DNA of 57,691 bases from Verrucomicrobiales bacterium (GCA_002726915.1 PBSY01000005.1:1-57691), one strand, 5' to 3'. Counted from the stretch's first letter, positions 29,709-39,036 are shown. A program made the numbers and translations. The notes: generated by a model from the letters alone, not told the origin.

Positions 29709-30887
29709 CTATTCTGCGCTGGGCCCTCTAACAACTCGTCCACCTCCGCTAGGGAGCACCACCTTTAGCTTTCTGACGGCTGTTTCGATCGCTGAGACAG
29801 CTCTCACGACCTCGCCTTCCGTCGTGAGGTGAGACAGAGAAAATCGAACACTGCCGCGCGCTCTAGAAGAAGATTGCCCCATAGCTTTTAAAATCCGACT
29901 TGGTTTCACCGAACCAGTGCTGCACGCAGAACCGGGTGAGCAACAGATACCCACTTCGTCCAGCAGGATGAGAAGCCCTTCACCATCGACGTCGGGGAAA
30001 TATAGGTTGGTGGTATTAGGCAATCTGAAATCACGATCACCATTCACCTCGGCACCTTCGACCGTCCGCAGCACTTCAGATTCGAATTGGTCACGAAACT
30101 TTGAAACAGAATTACCGTGCTCGATTCGATCAGCCGCCAACTCTGCTGCTACTCCCATGCCAACAATGCCGGCCACGTTCTCGGTGCCAGAACGGCGTTT
30201 TTCCTCCTGACCACCACCGAGCAGGAGCGCTTGGAATCTCGTGTGGCGATTCTGGAAGAGTGCGCCAACCCCTTTGGGACCATGAAACTTATGCGCCGAC
30301 ATCGAGAGAGCATGAATCGGCAAATCTTTCACTGAAAGAGCGATTTTCCCCACCGCCTGAACGGCATCCGTGTGAAAATAGACATCGTGCTTGGCAGCAA
30401 GTTCGGCAGCCTCTTTCATTCGGCTCAGCACACCAGTCTCGTTGTTTGCCCAGATCAGACTTGCGATAGCAACCTGATCATCTGCCAATGACTCTTTCCA
30501 AGCATCAACATCGAGGTGCCCCTCTGAGTCAACCTCTACAAACCTCCCTTCGCGGCCTGATTCTCCGAGAAATTTTACCACTTCGTCAACAGCGCTGTGC
30601 TCCACTGTTGAAGTCAAGATGGCTTTTCGTTGCGGTCTCATCGCCAGTGATGATCGCAGCGCAGTATTGTTCGACTCAGTTCCACAACTGGTGAAGATAA
30701 TCTCTTCCGGGTGGGCTCCGATCAGGGAAGCTACCTGCTCTTTCGCTTGATCGATCGCTGCCCTCGCCTGCCGCCCAAAACGATATCCCCCCGACGGGTT
30801 GCCATAATGCTCCCCCAGCCAGGGCAGCATGCTTTCAAGCACTTCGGGAGCGACAGAGGTAGTCGCGTTATTATCGAGGTAGATCAT
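29709..30887 (-). CDS. cysteine desulfurase (NifS/IscS family)
   Basis: A 392-residue PLP enzyme. It begins MIYLDNNATTSVAPEVLE. The PLP region has FTSCGTESNN, and the PLP-binding Lys lies in SMSAHKFHGPKGVG near residue 206. The persulfide-forming Cys is in the loop CSPGSACSTGSVKPS near residue 325. It takes sulfur from cysteine for Fe-S clusters and thiolated tRNA. There is no iscU, iscA or sufE neighbour, so the specific partner is unknown. It has a short C-terminal extension rich in Gly and Val. Confidence 0.95.
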   Translation of the reverse strand: MIYLDNNATTSVAPEVLESMLPWLGEHYGNPSGGYRFGRQARAAIDQAKEQVASLIGAHPEEIIFTSCGTESNNTALRSSLAMRPQRKAILTSTVEHSAVDEVVKFLGESGREGRFVEVDSEGHLDVDAWKESLADDQVAIASLIWANNETGVLSRMKEAAELAAKHDVYFHTDAVQAVGKIALSVKDLPIHALSMSAHKFHGPKGVGALFQNRHTRFQALLLGGGQEEKRRSGTENVAGIVGMGVAAELAADRIEHGNSVSKFRDQFESEVLRTVEGAEVNGDRDFRLPNTTNLYFPDVDGEGLLILLDEVGICCSPGSACSTGSVKPSRILKAMGQSSSRARGSVRFSLSHLTTEGEVVRAVSAIETAVRKLKVVLPSGGGRVVRGPSAE

Positions 30888-30943
30888 TCCTTTTTATCGG
30901 GATTATACGATTACGCATCGTTATCGTCTGCGAAGCGAGCGCC

Positions 30944-32161
30944 TCACTGCAGACTAACTTCAAATTCTCCACCGTCCAAGATGGACTTGGCCTCTCCCAC
31001 AAGGAAAAGCGAACCAGCCACGAGTTGTCGACCTTCAAGCTTAGCAAGCGCTTCCTCGAGGCTGTCAGTAAAATTTACTTTTTGGGGATCGCCACCAGCG
31101 CTGATGAATGCTTCGGACATCTCCACCACCGAGAGGCGCCGTTCCGACTTAATGGGAACAAAGGTCACTGATGAAACGATGGGAAGCAGCGCTCGAAAGA
31201 TACCATCGAGGTCCTTCGATTCTGCGGCGCCGAAAATGAGCTGGGCTGATTCTTCAGGGAAGGCCTCCTTCCAAGCCACGCACAAGGCTAGAGCAGAAGC
31301 TTCATTATGCGCCCCATCGAGAACAAGGAACTCTCCGATGATTTCAAATCGTCCTGGCCACGAGGTATCAGTCAGTGATTTTTGAATCCCTTCCTGAGTC
31401 AAACGGTCACCTTCAACTCGACAAGCCGCCTCAACCGCGAGGGCAGCGTTCTCCCTCTGATGGGGGCCTTTTAAGCCGAGTGGCCACTCTTCTGGCAGCG
31501 GATGCGCCTCAATGTAAGGAACCCCCAAAGTCAGAGCCCGACGACCCACAACATCACGGGCTTCAGGGTGCAGATCAGCAACAATCAGCGGTGTCTCGGG
31601 CTTGATTATCCCGGCTTTTTCAGAGGCAATTTCGCGAATTGTTTCACCAAGCCACTGCTGGTGGTCGAGTCCAATCGAAGTAATCACACTGACTGTCGCG
31701 TTCACTGCATTCGTCGCGTCGAGGCGGCCACCCATCCCCGTTTCGAGTAAAATAATTTCACAATCTTCGTCACAAAAAAATCGTAGCGCCAACGCGAGGC
31801 TGATCTCGAAAAAAGTCGGGTGTGTCTCCCAGTTCTCTACCAATTCCCTGATATCACCCAATATCTCGTTCGCTCGAGCCTCTGGAATCATTTCACCACT
31901 AACTCGGATTCGCTCCAAATAAGAAATGAGATGAGGCGATGTGAACAAACCTGTCCTCAATCCCGCATCCCGCAGAATTCTGTCACTGAAAGCACAAACC
32001 GAACCCTTACCGTTAGTGCCGGCAACGTGGATAATTTTTCGATCCACAAGATCATTCTTGACGGATAGATCTTCAAGAAGACGAGTCACATTACCGAGAC
32101 CCAACTTGATACCGACGAGTTGCGTGCCGTATAGCCACTTTATGGTTTCATCGTAATCCAC
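30944..32161 (-). CDS. folC: folylpolyglutamate synthase / dihydrofolate synthase
   Basis: A 405-residue Mur-ligase-like protein. The ATP-binding loop AGTNGKGSVCAFSDRIL is near residue 47, followed by TGLFTSPHLISYLERIR, LLETGMGGRLDATNAV and SIGLDHQQWLG. The C-terminal domain has LDGAHNEASALAL. It adds glutamate to dihydropteroate and folates. The start is a GTG at 32161, supported by the family N terminus (YDETIKWLYGTQ). It shares its strand with the desulfurase (56-base gap). The related folE2 gene is 6 kb away. Confidence 0.95.
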   Translation of the reverse strand: MDYDETIKWLYGTQLVGIKLGLGNVTRLLEDLSVKNDLVDRKIIHVAGTNGKGSVCAFSDRILRDAGLRTGLFTSPHLISYLERIRVSGEMIPEARANEILGDIRELVENWETHPTFFEISLALALRFFCDEDCEIILLETGMGGRLDATNAVNATVSVITSIGLDHQQWLGETIREIASEKAGIIKPETPLIVADLHPEARDVVGRRALTLGVPYIEAHPLPEEWPLGLKGPHQRENAALAVEAACRVEGDRLTQEGIQKSLTDTSWPGRFEIIGEFLVLDGAHNEASALALCVAWKEAFPEESAQLIFGAAESKDLDGIFRALLPIVSSVTFVPIKSERRLSVVEMSEAFISAGGDPQKVNFTDSLEEALAKLEGRQLVAGSLFLVGEAKSILDGGEFEVSLQ

Positions 32162-32185
32162 GTCTTGAATTCTTGATTAGTGCAC

Positions 32186-32220
32186 AAAAAAGACCTGCCC
32201 GCCGGAAAAGTCCAGCAGGC
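32186..32220 (-). terminator. rho-independent terminator downstream of the arsenate reductase gene
   Basis: On the minus strand GCCTGCTGG pairs with CCGGCGGGC (two G-U pairs) around a six-base loop. A TTTTTT run begins a few bases after the stem. It lies 120 bases past the arsC stop and just before the folC start. Confidence 0.72.
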
Positions 32221-32312
32221 AAGGCCTAAAGATGAACATAGACCCCCGGAAAACAAAAGGGCTTACATCACCGGCAGACCCACGCAATAAAGAAGATCAC
32301 CTTTCCTGTAAA

Positions 32313-32342
32313 GAATCAGATATCCGTTCGGTTATCTGATTC
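32313..32342 (-). repeat. inverted repeat overlapping the arsC stop codon
   Basis: GAATCAGATA and TATCTGATTC form a perfect ten-base stem with a ten-base loop, touching the TGA of the arsenate reductase gene. A short TTT follows on the minus strand. It could stabilise the mRNA 3' end or act as a first, weak terminator. Confidence 0.6.
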
Positions 32343-32793
32343 AGATACAGGGAGTTGCGTCTTTTCGACCCAATCCGTAGGCAGAAAAGGTCTGATCAAT
32401 CTCATCGCGAACCCGTCGAAACACCTCCATCTGTTCTTCTTCCGAACCCTCCGCGTGGGCCGGGTCATCAAACGGCCAATGATAACGGCGGGCCTGACCG
32501 GGAAAAACCGGGCACACCTGATCCGCATTTCCACAAACCGTGATCACTGTTTCTACGTCCTGATCAATAAACTCATCAAGCGACTTAGACCGAGCCTCAG
32601 AAATATCCAAACCCAGCTCAGCGACCGCCTCAATGGAAAGCGGATGAACATAGCCACTTGGAGCCGATCCGGCGCTGGCGACCCTGAGGCTATTCCCCGC
32701 CGCCCTCTGTAGCAGGGCTTCTGCCATTTGCGAACGGCAGGAGTTCCCTGTACAAAAAATTAAGACAAGAGGGTAATTATCTGAGTTACTCAT
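32341..32793 (-). CDS. arsC: arsenate reductase, thioredoxin-coupled (LMW phosphatase fold)
   Basis: A 150-residue protein with the CX5R P-loop FCTGNSCRSQMAEAL at residues 13-27. The second and third redox cysteines lie seven apart in VCGNADQVCPVFPG, the same spacing as the Cys82/Cys89 pair of the Staphylococcus thioredoxin-dependent ArsC. The presence of all three cysteines favours arsenate reductase over a plain tyrosine phosphatase. It reduces arsenate to arsenite in the cytoplasm. No ArsR or arsenite exporter is next to it, so it appears as a lone gene. Confidence 0.88.
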   Translation of the reverse strand: MSNSDNYPLVLIFCTGNSCRSQMAEALLQRAAGNSLRVASAGSAPSGYVHPLSIEAVAELGLDISEARSKSLDEFIDQDVETVITVCGNADQVCPVFPGQARRYHWPFDDPAHAEGSEEEQMEVFRRVRDEIDQTFSAYGLGRKDATPCI

Positions 32794-32870
32794 AAGGCCT
32801 GAGAAAAATCGAGCCTGCTAATCTTGTCAAACCGTGGTTTGTTAACTCAAGTCACAATCTTGTCACGGAC

Positions 32871-33974
32871 ATGGCGAATACCCCAGTTAAGACAGAAGTG
32901 CCTCCCTCGGCACTTGGCCTCACGCTCGATGATTGGATCGAGTGGGCGGAGTCCAAGAAACAGCCCAAGTTTCGCGCTAAGCAAATTGTGGAGTGGCTCT
33001 ACCAGAAGCGAGTCAGGTCCTTCGACGAGATGACGAACCTGAGCCAAGATCTGCGTGAGCAACTGAGTGAACAGTTCTCCCTGGGCTTTCTGCCAGTCGC
33101 ACGTGCAACTGGGTCGCAGGACACAACACGGAAGTTTCTGTTTCGCCTCGATGACGGCCGTTTCATTGAAACGGTCCGTATCCCCGCCAACGCCAATTTC
33201 GACGGCGACCGAAGTGGCCGCATCACTCTTTGCGTCTCCAGCCAAGTCGGATGTGCTTATGCCTGCAAGTTCTGCGCCTCCGGACTCGCTGGGTTTACCC
33301 GTAATCTCGAAGTTGGCGAAATCGTTAGCCAAGTCGTGAGCGTCGAGCATGAGACTGGTGAGCCCATTCGAAATATCGTGTTCATGGGCATGGGCGAACC
33401 GCTCGCCAATCTGTCACGCTTGAACAAGGCTTTGGAAATTCTCAACTCCGACTGGGGCATGAACATCGGGGCCCGTCACATGACCGTTTCTACCAGTGGC
33501 CTCGCCCCCCAGATCGAGAAACTGGCCGAGATCCCCCGCCAGATCCGGCTTGCTATTTCACTGCACGGCGCCACTGACGAAGTGCGCGACCAGATCATGC
33601 CAATAAATAAGAAGTATCCGATCGATCGCCTCTTTGAAGCCCTCGAAACATGGGGCCGCTACAAGAAACAGATGATCACCTTTGAATACATTCTCATTAA
33701 AGGGGTCAATGACAGCCCCGACGACGCAGCCGAACTTGCTCGCCGCGCCAAAAAGCTGCATGCCAAGGTGAACCTGATTCCCTACAACACAGTCGATGGT
33801 CTCGAGTGGAAACGTCCTGACGAAGATGAGCAGGATGCCTTCCTTGCTGTTCTATTAAAAGCCAATGTCACCGCGACGCTACGACGGGAGAAAGGCCACG
33901 ACATTGATGCCGCCTGCGGTCAGCTGCGCCTGCAGGAGGAAACGGCTGAGGGAATCATAGAGACCGTATTCTAA
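32871..33974 (+). CDS. rlmN: 23S rRNA (adenine2503-C2)/tRNA methyltransferase RlmN
   Basis: A 367-residue radical SAM enzyme. The cluster-binding motif C-x3-C-x2-C is seen in QVGCAYACKFCASG near residue 123. The SAM region has NIVFMGMGEPLANL and HMTVSTSGLAPQI. The second catalytic Cys lies in the C-terminal DIDAACGQLR, which forms the methyl-protein intermediate. It methylates A2503 of 23S rRNA and A37 of some tRNAs. The N-terminal accessory domain is normal (QIVEWLYQKRVRSFDEMTNL). It is convergent with pntB and stands alone. Confidence 0.97.
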   Translation: MANTPVKTEVPPSALGLTLDDWIEWAESKKQPKFRAKQIVEWLYQKRVRSFDEMTNLSQDLREQLSEQFSLGFLPVARATGSQDTTRKFLFRLDDGRFIETVRIPANANFDGDRSGRITLCVSSQVGCAYACKFCASGLAGFTRNLEVGEIVSQVVSVEHETGEPIRNIVFMGMGEPLANLSRLNKALEILNSDWGMNIGARHMTVSTSGLAPQIEKLAEIPRQIRLAISLHGATDEVRDQIMPINKKYPIDRLFEALETWGRYKKQMITFEYILIKGVNDSPDDAAELARRAKKLHAKVNLIPYNTVDGLEWKRPDEDEQDAFLAVLLKANVTATLRREKGHDIDAACGQLRLQEETAEGIIETVF

Positions 33975-34015
33975 GCGACCAACTCCCTAAAACTTCTTCG
34001 GTGAATCGCTGTGTT

Positions 34016-35404
34016 TTAGTCTTTAAACTGACTCACGAGCCCGGTGATAGTTTCCTTCGCGTCCCCGTAGATCATGCGGGTGTTCTCGCGAAAGAAAAGC
34101 GTATTAACAAGACCAGAGAAACCGGCTCCCTGGCCGCGCTTCAGAGCGAAGACAGATTTGGCTTGATGCACATTAATGATGGGCATGCCGTAAATAGGGC
34201 TGCTTTCGTCCTCAACTGCAGCTGGGTTGACCACGTCGTTCGCGCCAATCACAATGGCCACATCGACAGTCTCCATGATCGCATTGACGTCATCCATCTC
34301 ACAAAGTTGCTCGTAGGGAACGTCCGCCTCGGCCAGGAGAACATTCATGTGACCAGGCATACGACCAGCCACGGGGTGAATCGCATGGCGCACCTCACAT
34401 CCGTTGTCTTCAAGGATTTCAGCGAGCTCTTTGACGGCGTGCTGCGCCTGAGCCACCGCCATTCCATATCCAGGAACGAAGATAACAGACTGAGCCGCTT
34501 CGAGGACGTAGAAGGCATCCTCAACTGAGAGAGCTTTCATCTCTCCGTCAACCTCTTGTGACGTGCTACTGCTCGACCCAAAACTGCCAAAAAGCACGTT
34601 GACGAGAGTACGATTCATCGCCTTACACATGATGATCGTCAGGATAATCCCAGACGCGCCCACAAGGCAGCCAGCAACGATCAAAACGTTGTTTAGAATA
34701 ACAAATCCGGCTGCCGAAGCAGCGATTCCCGAAAAACTGTTGAGGAAAGAAATAACCACCGGCATATCGCCTCCTCCGATTGGGATGACGCCGAGCACAC
34801 CAAGAAGCAAAGATAATGCGATCACGATGTAGAGCGCCCAAGATGCACCCGTCACCACGAAAACCACACCGAAGCCAAGCAGGGTGATAAATACCACGGC
34901 GTTGAGTAACTTCTGTCCCGGAAAAACAGTCGCCGCCCCTCCCATTTTGCCGGAGAGCTTGAGATAAGCGATCAGGCTACCGGTGAAGGTAATTCCACCC
35001 ACCAAAACAGCGAAGACCACCGCAGCGGCGGTAAAGATTGGATACTCGGAGTTATTGAAGTTGCCCTCCTTAGCAAACTCTGCCCACCCCACTAGGAGTG
35101 AGGCAAGACCCCCGAAACCGTTAAACAGCGCCACCAATTCAGGCATTCCTGTCATCTGAACCTTCTTCGCGGCAAACATACCGATACCGGAGCCAATAAG
35201 GAGGCCAACGGCAATCAAACCAAAAGACAATGAGTTGCCATCGTTTACGTCGCGATTGAGCAAGGTTACAATGACCGCGATCAGCATCCCGATTGAGGAA
35301 GTCAAATTACCCCGGCGCGCCGTGTCGGCAGAGCCGAGCATCTTGATACCGAAAATGAACAGCGCCGAAGCGACGATGTAGGATATATTAATGAAGTATT
35401 CCAT
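34016..35404 (-). CDS. pntB: NAD(P) transhydrogenase subunit beta
   Basis: A 462-residue PntB. The N-terminal half has about nine transmembrane helices. The C-terminal NADP(H)-binding domain carries VIFVPGYGMAVAQAQHAV, the EVRHAIHPVAGRMPGHMNVL segment and VAIVIGANDVVNPAA. It is the third gene of the pntAA-pntAB-pntB set and follows pntAB by 29 bases. The complex uses the proton gradient to drive hydride transfer from NADH to NADP+. Motifs and length are normal. Confidence 0.97.
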   Translation of the reverse strand: MEYFINISYIVASALFIFGIKMLGSADTARRGNLTSSIGMLIAVIVTLLNRDVNDGNSLSFGLIAVGLLIGSGIGMFAAKKVQMTGMPELVALFNGFGGLASLLVGWAEFAKEGNFNNSEYPIFTAAAVVFAVLVGGITFTGSLIAYLKLSGKMGGAATVFPGQKLLNAVVFITLLGFGVVFVVTGASWALYIVIALSLLLGVLGVIPIGGGDMPVVISFLNSFSGIAASAAGFVILNNVLIVAGCLVGASGIILTIIMCKAMNRTLVNVLFGSFGSSSSTSQEVDGEMKALSVEDAFYVLEAAQSVIFVPGYGMAVAQAQHAVKELAEILEDNGCEVRHAIHPVAGRMPGHMNVLLAEADVPYEQLCEMDDVNAIMETVDVAIVIGANDVVNPAAVEDESSPIYGMPIINVHQAKSVFALKRGQGAGFSGLVNTLFFRENTRMIYGDAKETITGLVSQFKD

Positions 35405-35433
35405 CTACTTGTGTGTTTCCTGTTCTTACCGGT

Positions 35434-35715
35434 TTACTTCCCCTTCTTCTTAAACATGCCGAGCATTCGATCGGTCACCATGTAGCCACCTACCACGTTG
35501 ATAGTGGCTAGAATTAGCGCGGCAAACCCGAGCCATTTCCCAAGCGATCCTTCTACGATGCCGGCGGCAAGCAAGGCGCCGACCACTGTGATCCCCGAGA
35601 TCGCGTTGGATCCGGACATCAAGGGCGTGTGCAATTGGCTGGGCACTTTTTGAATCAACTCAAAACCGAGAAAGACGGCCATGACGAAAACGAATACGAG
35701 CAGAATGAGTTCCAT
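35434..35715 (-). CDS. pntAB: NAD(P) transhydrogenase alpha2 subunit (membrane part)
   Basis: A 93-residue membrane protein with three helices. The conserved segment KVPSQLHTPLMSGSNAISGI is the proton-channel signature that ends PntA in organisms with a fused subunit. Here it is a separate gene between pntAA and pntB, as in Rhodospirillum rubrum. It starts 75 bases after pntAA and ends 29 bases before pntB. Confidence 0.95.
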   Translation of the reverse strand: MELILLVFVFVMAVFLGFELIQKVPSQLHTPLMSGSNAISGITVVGALLAAGIVEGSLGKWLGFAALILATINVVGGYMVTDRMLGMFKKKGK

Positions 35716-35790
35716 GTCTAAAATCTATATATTGGTGAAGAGCAGAACAGAGTGGGACTGACGACCTGACCCTGTGACTCCGCTATCAGG

Positions 35791-36918
35791 TTAATCTTTG
35801 AATCGTTCGTGGACCACAGCGCCATTGTGAGTGATCACACAACCCTGCTGGATCTCATCTTCGAGATCAATTTTGAGCGCTTTTTTCTCCTCATCCCAAA
35901 AGTGCTCGATCATATTGGCGAAGTTTGCCGCTAGCACTTGAGAGGCATGCTTGGAGACTTGTCCTTCAAAATTGGCGAGGCCAACAAGCTTGACGCCGTT
36001 ATCAGACACAGTCTCCTCGCCCGGCGTGATGCCCTCTACATTACCTCCGGTCTCAGCAGCGAGATCGACAACGACTGAGCCATTCTGCATCGAATCGACC
36101 ACCTCCTTTTTAATAAGGATCGGAGGTTTTCGTCCGAAAACTTTGGCGGTCGTGATAACGACATCACTCTGGGCACAGACTTTGGCCTGAGCCTCCTGCT
36201 GTCTCTGCAATTGCTCAGGAGTCAGCTCCTTGGCATATCCTTGATCCGTGCCACCAGTCTCACCAAGGTCGATACGAAGGGCCTTCGCCCCGAGAGACTC
36301 CGCTTGCTCCAAAGCTTCTTCGCGAACATCGAAGGCGGTGACCCGTGCTCCGAGACGCTTCGCCGTAGCAATGGCCTGAAGGCCTGCCACGCCGATTCCG
36401 AGAACAAACACCTTTGCCGGCGAAATTGTTCCAGCAGGTGTCATCATCATCGGAAAAATCCCATTCATCCGATTGGCTGCCGTGATAACGGCCACGTAAC
36501 CAGCCAAATTGGCCTGCGAACTGATCGCATCCATTTTCTGGGCAAGCGTACTTCTCGGGACCATTTCGAGGCTGATCGCAGTCGACTTGGCTTCAGCAAA
36601 TTTCGCGAGCAGCTCAGATTCATTAAAAGGATCGAGGAAGCTGATGTGAATCGCCCCTTCCTTCAATTGGGCTACCTCGATGTCGGAGGGCTTACGAATC
36701 CGCGTAACAATATCAGCAGAACCGAGTGAACCGACACGGTCAGTAGTCAGAGTGGCTCCTGCCTCTTTGTAGGATGCATCCGGATGATCGCATTCCTCAC
36801 CGATCTGTGATTCGACGACAACTTCGGCGCCAAGACCGACGAGCTTTGCCACAGCTGCTGGATCGAGCGAAGCACGGGTTTCTTTAGGGTCGTTTTCTTT
36901 CGGGGCGAAAATTTTCAT
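35791..36918 (-). CDS. pntAA: NAD(P) transhydrogenase alpha1 subunit (NAD-binding)
   Basis: A 375-residue soluble PntA domain I, related to alanine dehydrogenase. It begins MKIFAPKENDPKETRASLDP. The substrate-binding region has FLDPFNESELLAKFA, the NAD-binding loop is VLGIGVAGLQAIATAKRLGA, and RKPPILIKKEVVDSM is a further conserved block. It binds NAD(H) and docks onto the membrane parts encoded downstream. A promoter with good consensus lies 33 bases upstream of the start. It lacks the C-terminal membrane helices, which pntAB supplies. Confidence 0.96.
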   Translation of the reverse strand: MKIFAPKENDPKETRASLDPAAVAKLVGLGAEVVVESQIGEECDHPDASYKEAGATLTTDRVGSLGSADIVTRIRKPSDIEVAQLKEGAIHISFLDPFNESELLAKFAEAKSTAISLEMVPRSTLAQKMDAISSQANLAGYVAVITAANRMNGIFPMMMTPAGTISPAKVFVLGIGVAGLQAIATAKRLGARVTAFDVREEALEQAESLGAKALRIDLGETGGTDQGYAKELTPEQLQRQQEAQAKVCAQSDVVITTAKVFGRKPPILIKKEVVDSMQNGSVVVDLAAETGGNVEGITPGEETVSDNGVKLVGLANFEGQVSKHASQVLAANFANMIEHFWDEEKKALKIDLEDEIQQGCVITHNGAVVHERFKD

Positions 36919-36950
36919 GCCTAGGCAGTCCGAATCGAGAGACCGGACAA

Positions 36951-36979
36951 ATTATTTCATGGTTTTAAGCGATTCTCAA
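36951..36979 (-). promoter_or_regulatory. promoter of pntAA-pntAB-pntB
   Basis: On the minus strand TTGAGA (36974-36979) and AATAAT (36951-36956) are separated by exactly 17 bases. Each matches the sigma70 consensus at five of six positions. The -10 is 33 bases upstream of the pntAA ATG. It is the best promoter match noticed in the window. Confidence 0.6.
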
Positions 36980-37065
36980 AAACCGGGCCGAAACCTTAAC
37001 AATATCTACTTTTTCGTCCACCTCAATTCTGAACGAAACAAGCGTTTTGTTAATTTTGTTTTAAG

Positions 37066-38118
37066 TTACGAATCTTCTAGAAACCTGATTATGAGTTCCT
37101 TATACGCGATTCCGGACCTGATAACCATCCAAGCGACCACAATGAGGATCCCCCAGTAAAACAGCTTAGGCGTCCAATTCCCCACTTGGTCCATGGCTGC
37201 CGCAGCTTCTTCAGAATAAAATCGCCCCCATCGGTCCAATTCAATGTCGAGCGCACCTACCTCCTCCGCAGCCGCCATTCCGTGCGCGAATTCATTCGAA
37301 AACGCGGCGGGAGCGGCATAAAGCGCCGAAGCTAGTAAATCGCCACCTGCGACAATTTTCTCTCCGGAAAGACTCGCCTCGTAAATAAGACCACTTCCAG
37401 AAGCCTTCCCGGCCCCAACGAAACAGTCGCTCATTTTCTTGCCCGCGAGGAGGAATATCTCGAATACCTGTGAAAATCGCTCCATTGCCACGGACCTTCT
37501 CGCTGTCCCAATCAGGGGAACTCGTCTAAGAACCGCATCAACCGCTCCATTGCGCCGCGCCGACTGATGCAGCAGCATTGCCACGACGACAAGGATGGCG
37601 ATGGAAAGATAAGCCACCAGCATTGCGACTCCCATCTCCGAAAAGGCAGCTCTGAAAGTCCTGCCACCATCATCCCCTCCCCAGGCGTCCGATACTTGCT
37701 GCACCATGGCAACGACAAAAGTACAGACCGGAATAGCCACATGCACAAGGATCAGCGGATAGGTCAGCCCCCGGATTATCCTCCGATGCGTCTGATCCGC
37801 CCGTCGAAAATATTCCGCAAGATGACTGAACCCTTTCTCCAGCATCCCACCCTCTTCAGAAGCTGAGACAATCTCTACCTCGAGGGCTGTCACCACCTTA
37901 GCGGCTCCACCCATGGCGGTCCCGATACTTTCTCCGCGAGAGAGTCCACTCAGGATGACTTCGTATACTAACCGCTCGGCGGAATTCAGTCGTGGCTGCT
38001 TCAAAAGAGAGGAGCAGGCTTTTTCCATACCCATCCCGGAGCGCGCATACTTCTCAAGGTTGGAATATAGCCGGCTCTTAGCCCTGGCAGACATTCGGGA
38101 CATGCCAGACTGTGCCAT
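37066..38118 (-). CDS. orphan type II secretion/type IV pilus inner-membrane protein (GspF/PilC family)
   Basis: A 350-residue protein when started at ATG 38118; the frame runs to a TTG at 38193. It has two GspF repeats. The first cytoplasmic domain (SNLEKYARSGMGMEKACSS, then RGESIGTAMGG and SASEEGGMLEKGF) is followed by a helix pair (about 115-200). The second domain has MERFSQVFEIFLLAGKKMSD. The last helix is near 322-342. GspF/PilC forms the platform for pseudopilus assembly. No gspE, gspD or prepilin gene is adjacent, so partners must be elsewhere. It is divergent from folE2. Confidence 0.85.
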   Translation of the reverse strand: MAQSGMSRMSARAKSRLYSNLEKYARSGMGMEKACSSLLKQPRLNSAERLVYEVILSGLSRGESIGTAMGGAAKVVTALEVEIVSASEEGGMLEKGFSHLAEYFRRADQTHRRIIRGLTYPLILVHVAIPVCTFVVAMVQQVSDAWGGDDGGRTFRAAFSEMGVAMLVAYLSIAILVVVAMLLHQSARRNGAVDAVLRRVPLIGTARRSVAMERFSQVFEIFLLAGKKMSDCFVGAGKASGSGLIYEASLSGEKIVAGGDLLASALYAAPAAFSNEFAHGMAAAEEVGALDIELDRWGRFYSEEAAAAMDQVGNWTPKLFYWGILIVVAWMVIRSGIAYKELIIRFLEDS

Positions 38119-38184
38119 CGTCGGTATTATTTTGGAAACGGAAAAGATCGAGGAAGCGCCGTTAAATCCCACTTGAATCCGCTC

Positions 38185-38200
38185 ACCCTGCAAGCAGGGT
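38185..38200. promoter_or_regulatory. inverted repeat in the gspF-folE2 intergenic region
   Basis: ACCCTGC and GCAGGGT form perfect seven-base arms around AA. It lies 36 bases before the folE2 start and 67 bases before the preferred gspF start. The form suits a dimeric repressor site; the protein is unknown. Confidence 0.4.
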
Positions 38201-38235
38201 AGCGACGCTTCGCCATTGATTCACTCGGAGAAGCG

Positions 38236-39036
38236 ATGAAGAGGGGCATGGAAACCTTGACTGATATTCAAAATGAACCGGACTCCCGGAATCTCGATAT
38301 CGATCGGGTTGGGATAAAGGAACTCAAATATCCCATCCGAATTCGGGACAAAGAGTACTCTGAGCAAAGCACCGTGGCCACATTTTCTATGGCAGTTGAC
38401 CTGCCTGGAAAATACAAAGGCACCCACATGAGCCGGTTCGTCGAGGTGCTAAATTCGAACGGGCCGGTCCTCGATGTCCACTCCATCGCCCAACTTCCCG
38501 CTGAGATATTGGAGCGCTTAGATGCTCAACGGGCCCACGTCAAACTGCGCTTTCCCTTCTTTCTCGAGAAGCCTGCCCCCGTGACCGAAAAAGTAGGCAT
38601 GATGGACTACGAGGTCATCTTCGATATTAACGGCTCGCGCGATGAGAGAGACTTTGTCGTTACTGTCCTCGTTCCAGTGACCACGCTTTGCCCATGCTCC
38701 AAGGCCATCAGTAGTCGGGGTGCCCACAATCAGCGAGGTGTCGTGAAGTATTCCGTTCGCTTCGCCGCCGAACCTGTCTGGATCGAAGACTTGATTCAAC
38801 TCGTTGAAAGCTGTGCGAGTTCAAAACTCTACAGCCTTCTCAAGCGTCCCGACGAAAAACACGTCACCGAAGAAGCCTACGATAACCCTGTCTTTGTCGA
38901 AGACCTCGTTCGCAACGTCGCAGCTGCCTCGGAAAATCAGTCAGACATCTCTTGGTATCGCGTCGAAGCTGAGAATTTTGAATCTATTCACAATCACAAC
39001 GCTTATGCGGTGATTGAGAAGAAAGCCCAGCCATAA
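38236..39036 (+). CDS. folE2: GTP cyclohydrolase I, FolE2 type
   Basis: A 266-residue enzyme of the zinc-independent FolE2 (COG1469) family, unlike the 220-residue FolE. Conserved blocks are FSMAVDLPGKYKGTHMSRF, the active-site Cys region TTLCPCSKAISSRGAHNQRG, and HNHNAYAVIE at the end. It turns GTP into dihydroneopterin triphosphate for folate and queuosine. GGAG five bases upstream supports the ATG at 38236; an in-frame ATG at 38248 is possible. FolE2 genes are often controlled by zinc supply, but no clear Zur box is visible. Confidence 0.94.
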   Translation: MKRGMETLTDIQNEPDSRNLDIDRVGIKELKYPIRIRDKEYSEQSTVATFSMAVDLPGKYKGTHMSRFVEVLNSNGPVLDVHSIAQLPAEILERLDAQRAHVKLRFPFFLEKPAPVTEKVGMMDYEVIFDINGSRDERDFVVTVLVPVTTLCPCSKAISSRGAHNQRGVVKYSVRFAAEPVWIEDLIQLVESCASSKLYSLLKRPDEKHVTEEAYDNPVFVEDLVRNVAAASENQSDISWYRVEAENFESIHNHNAYAVIEKKAQP

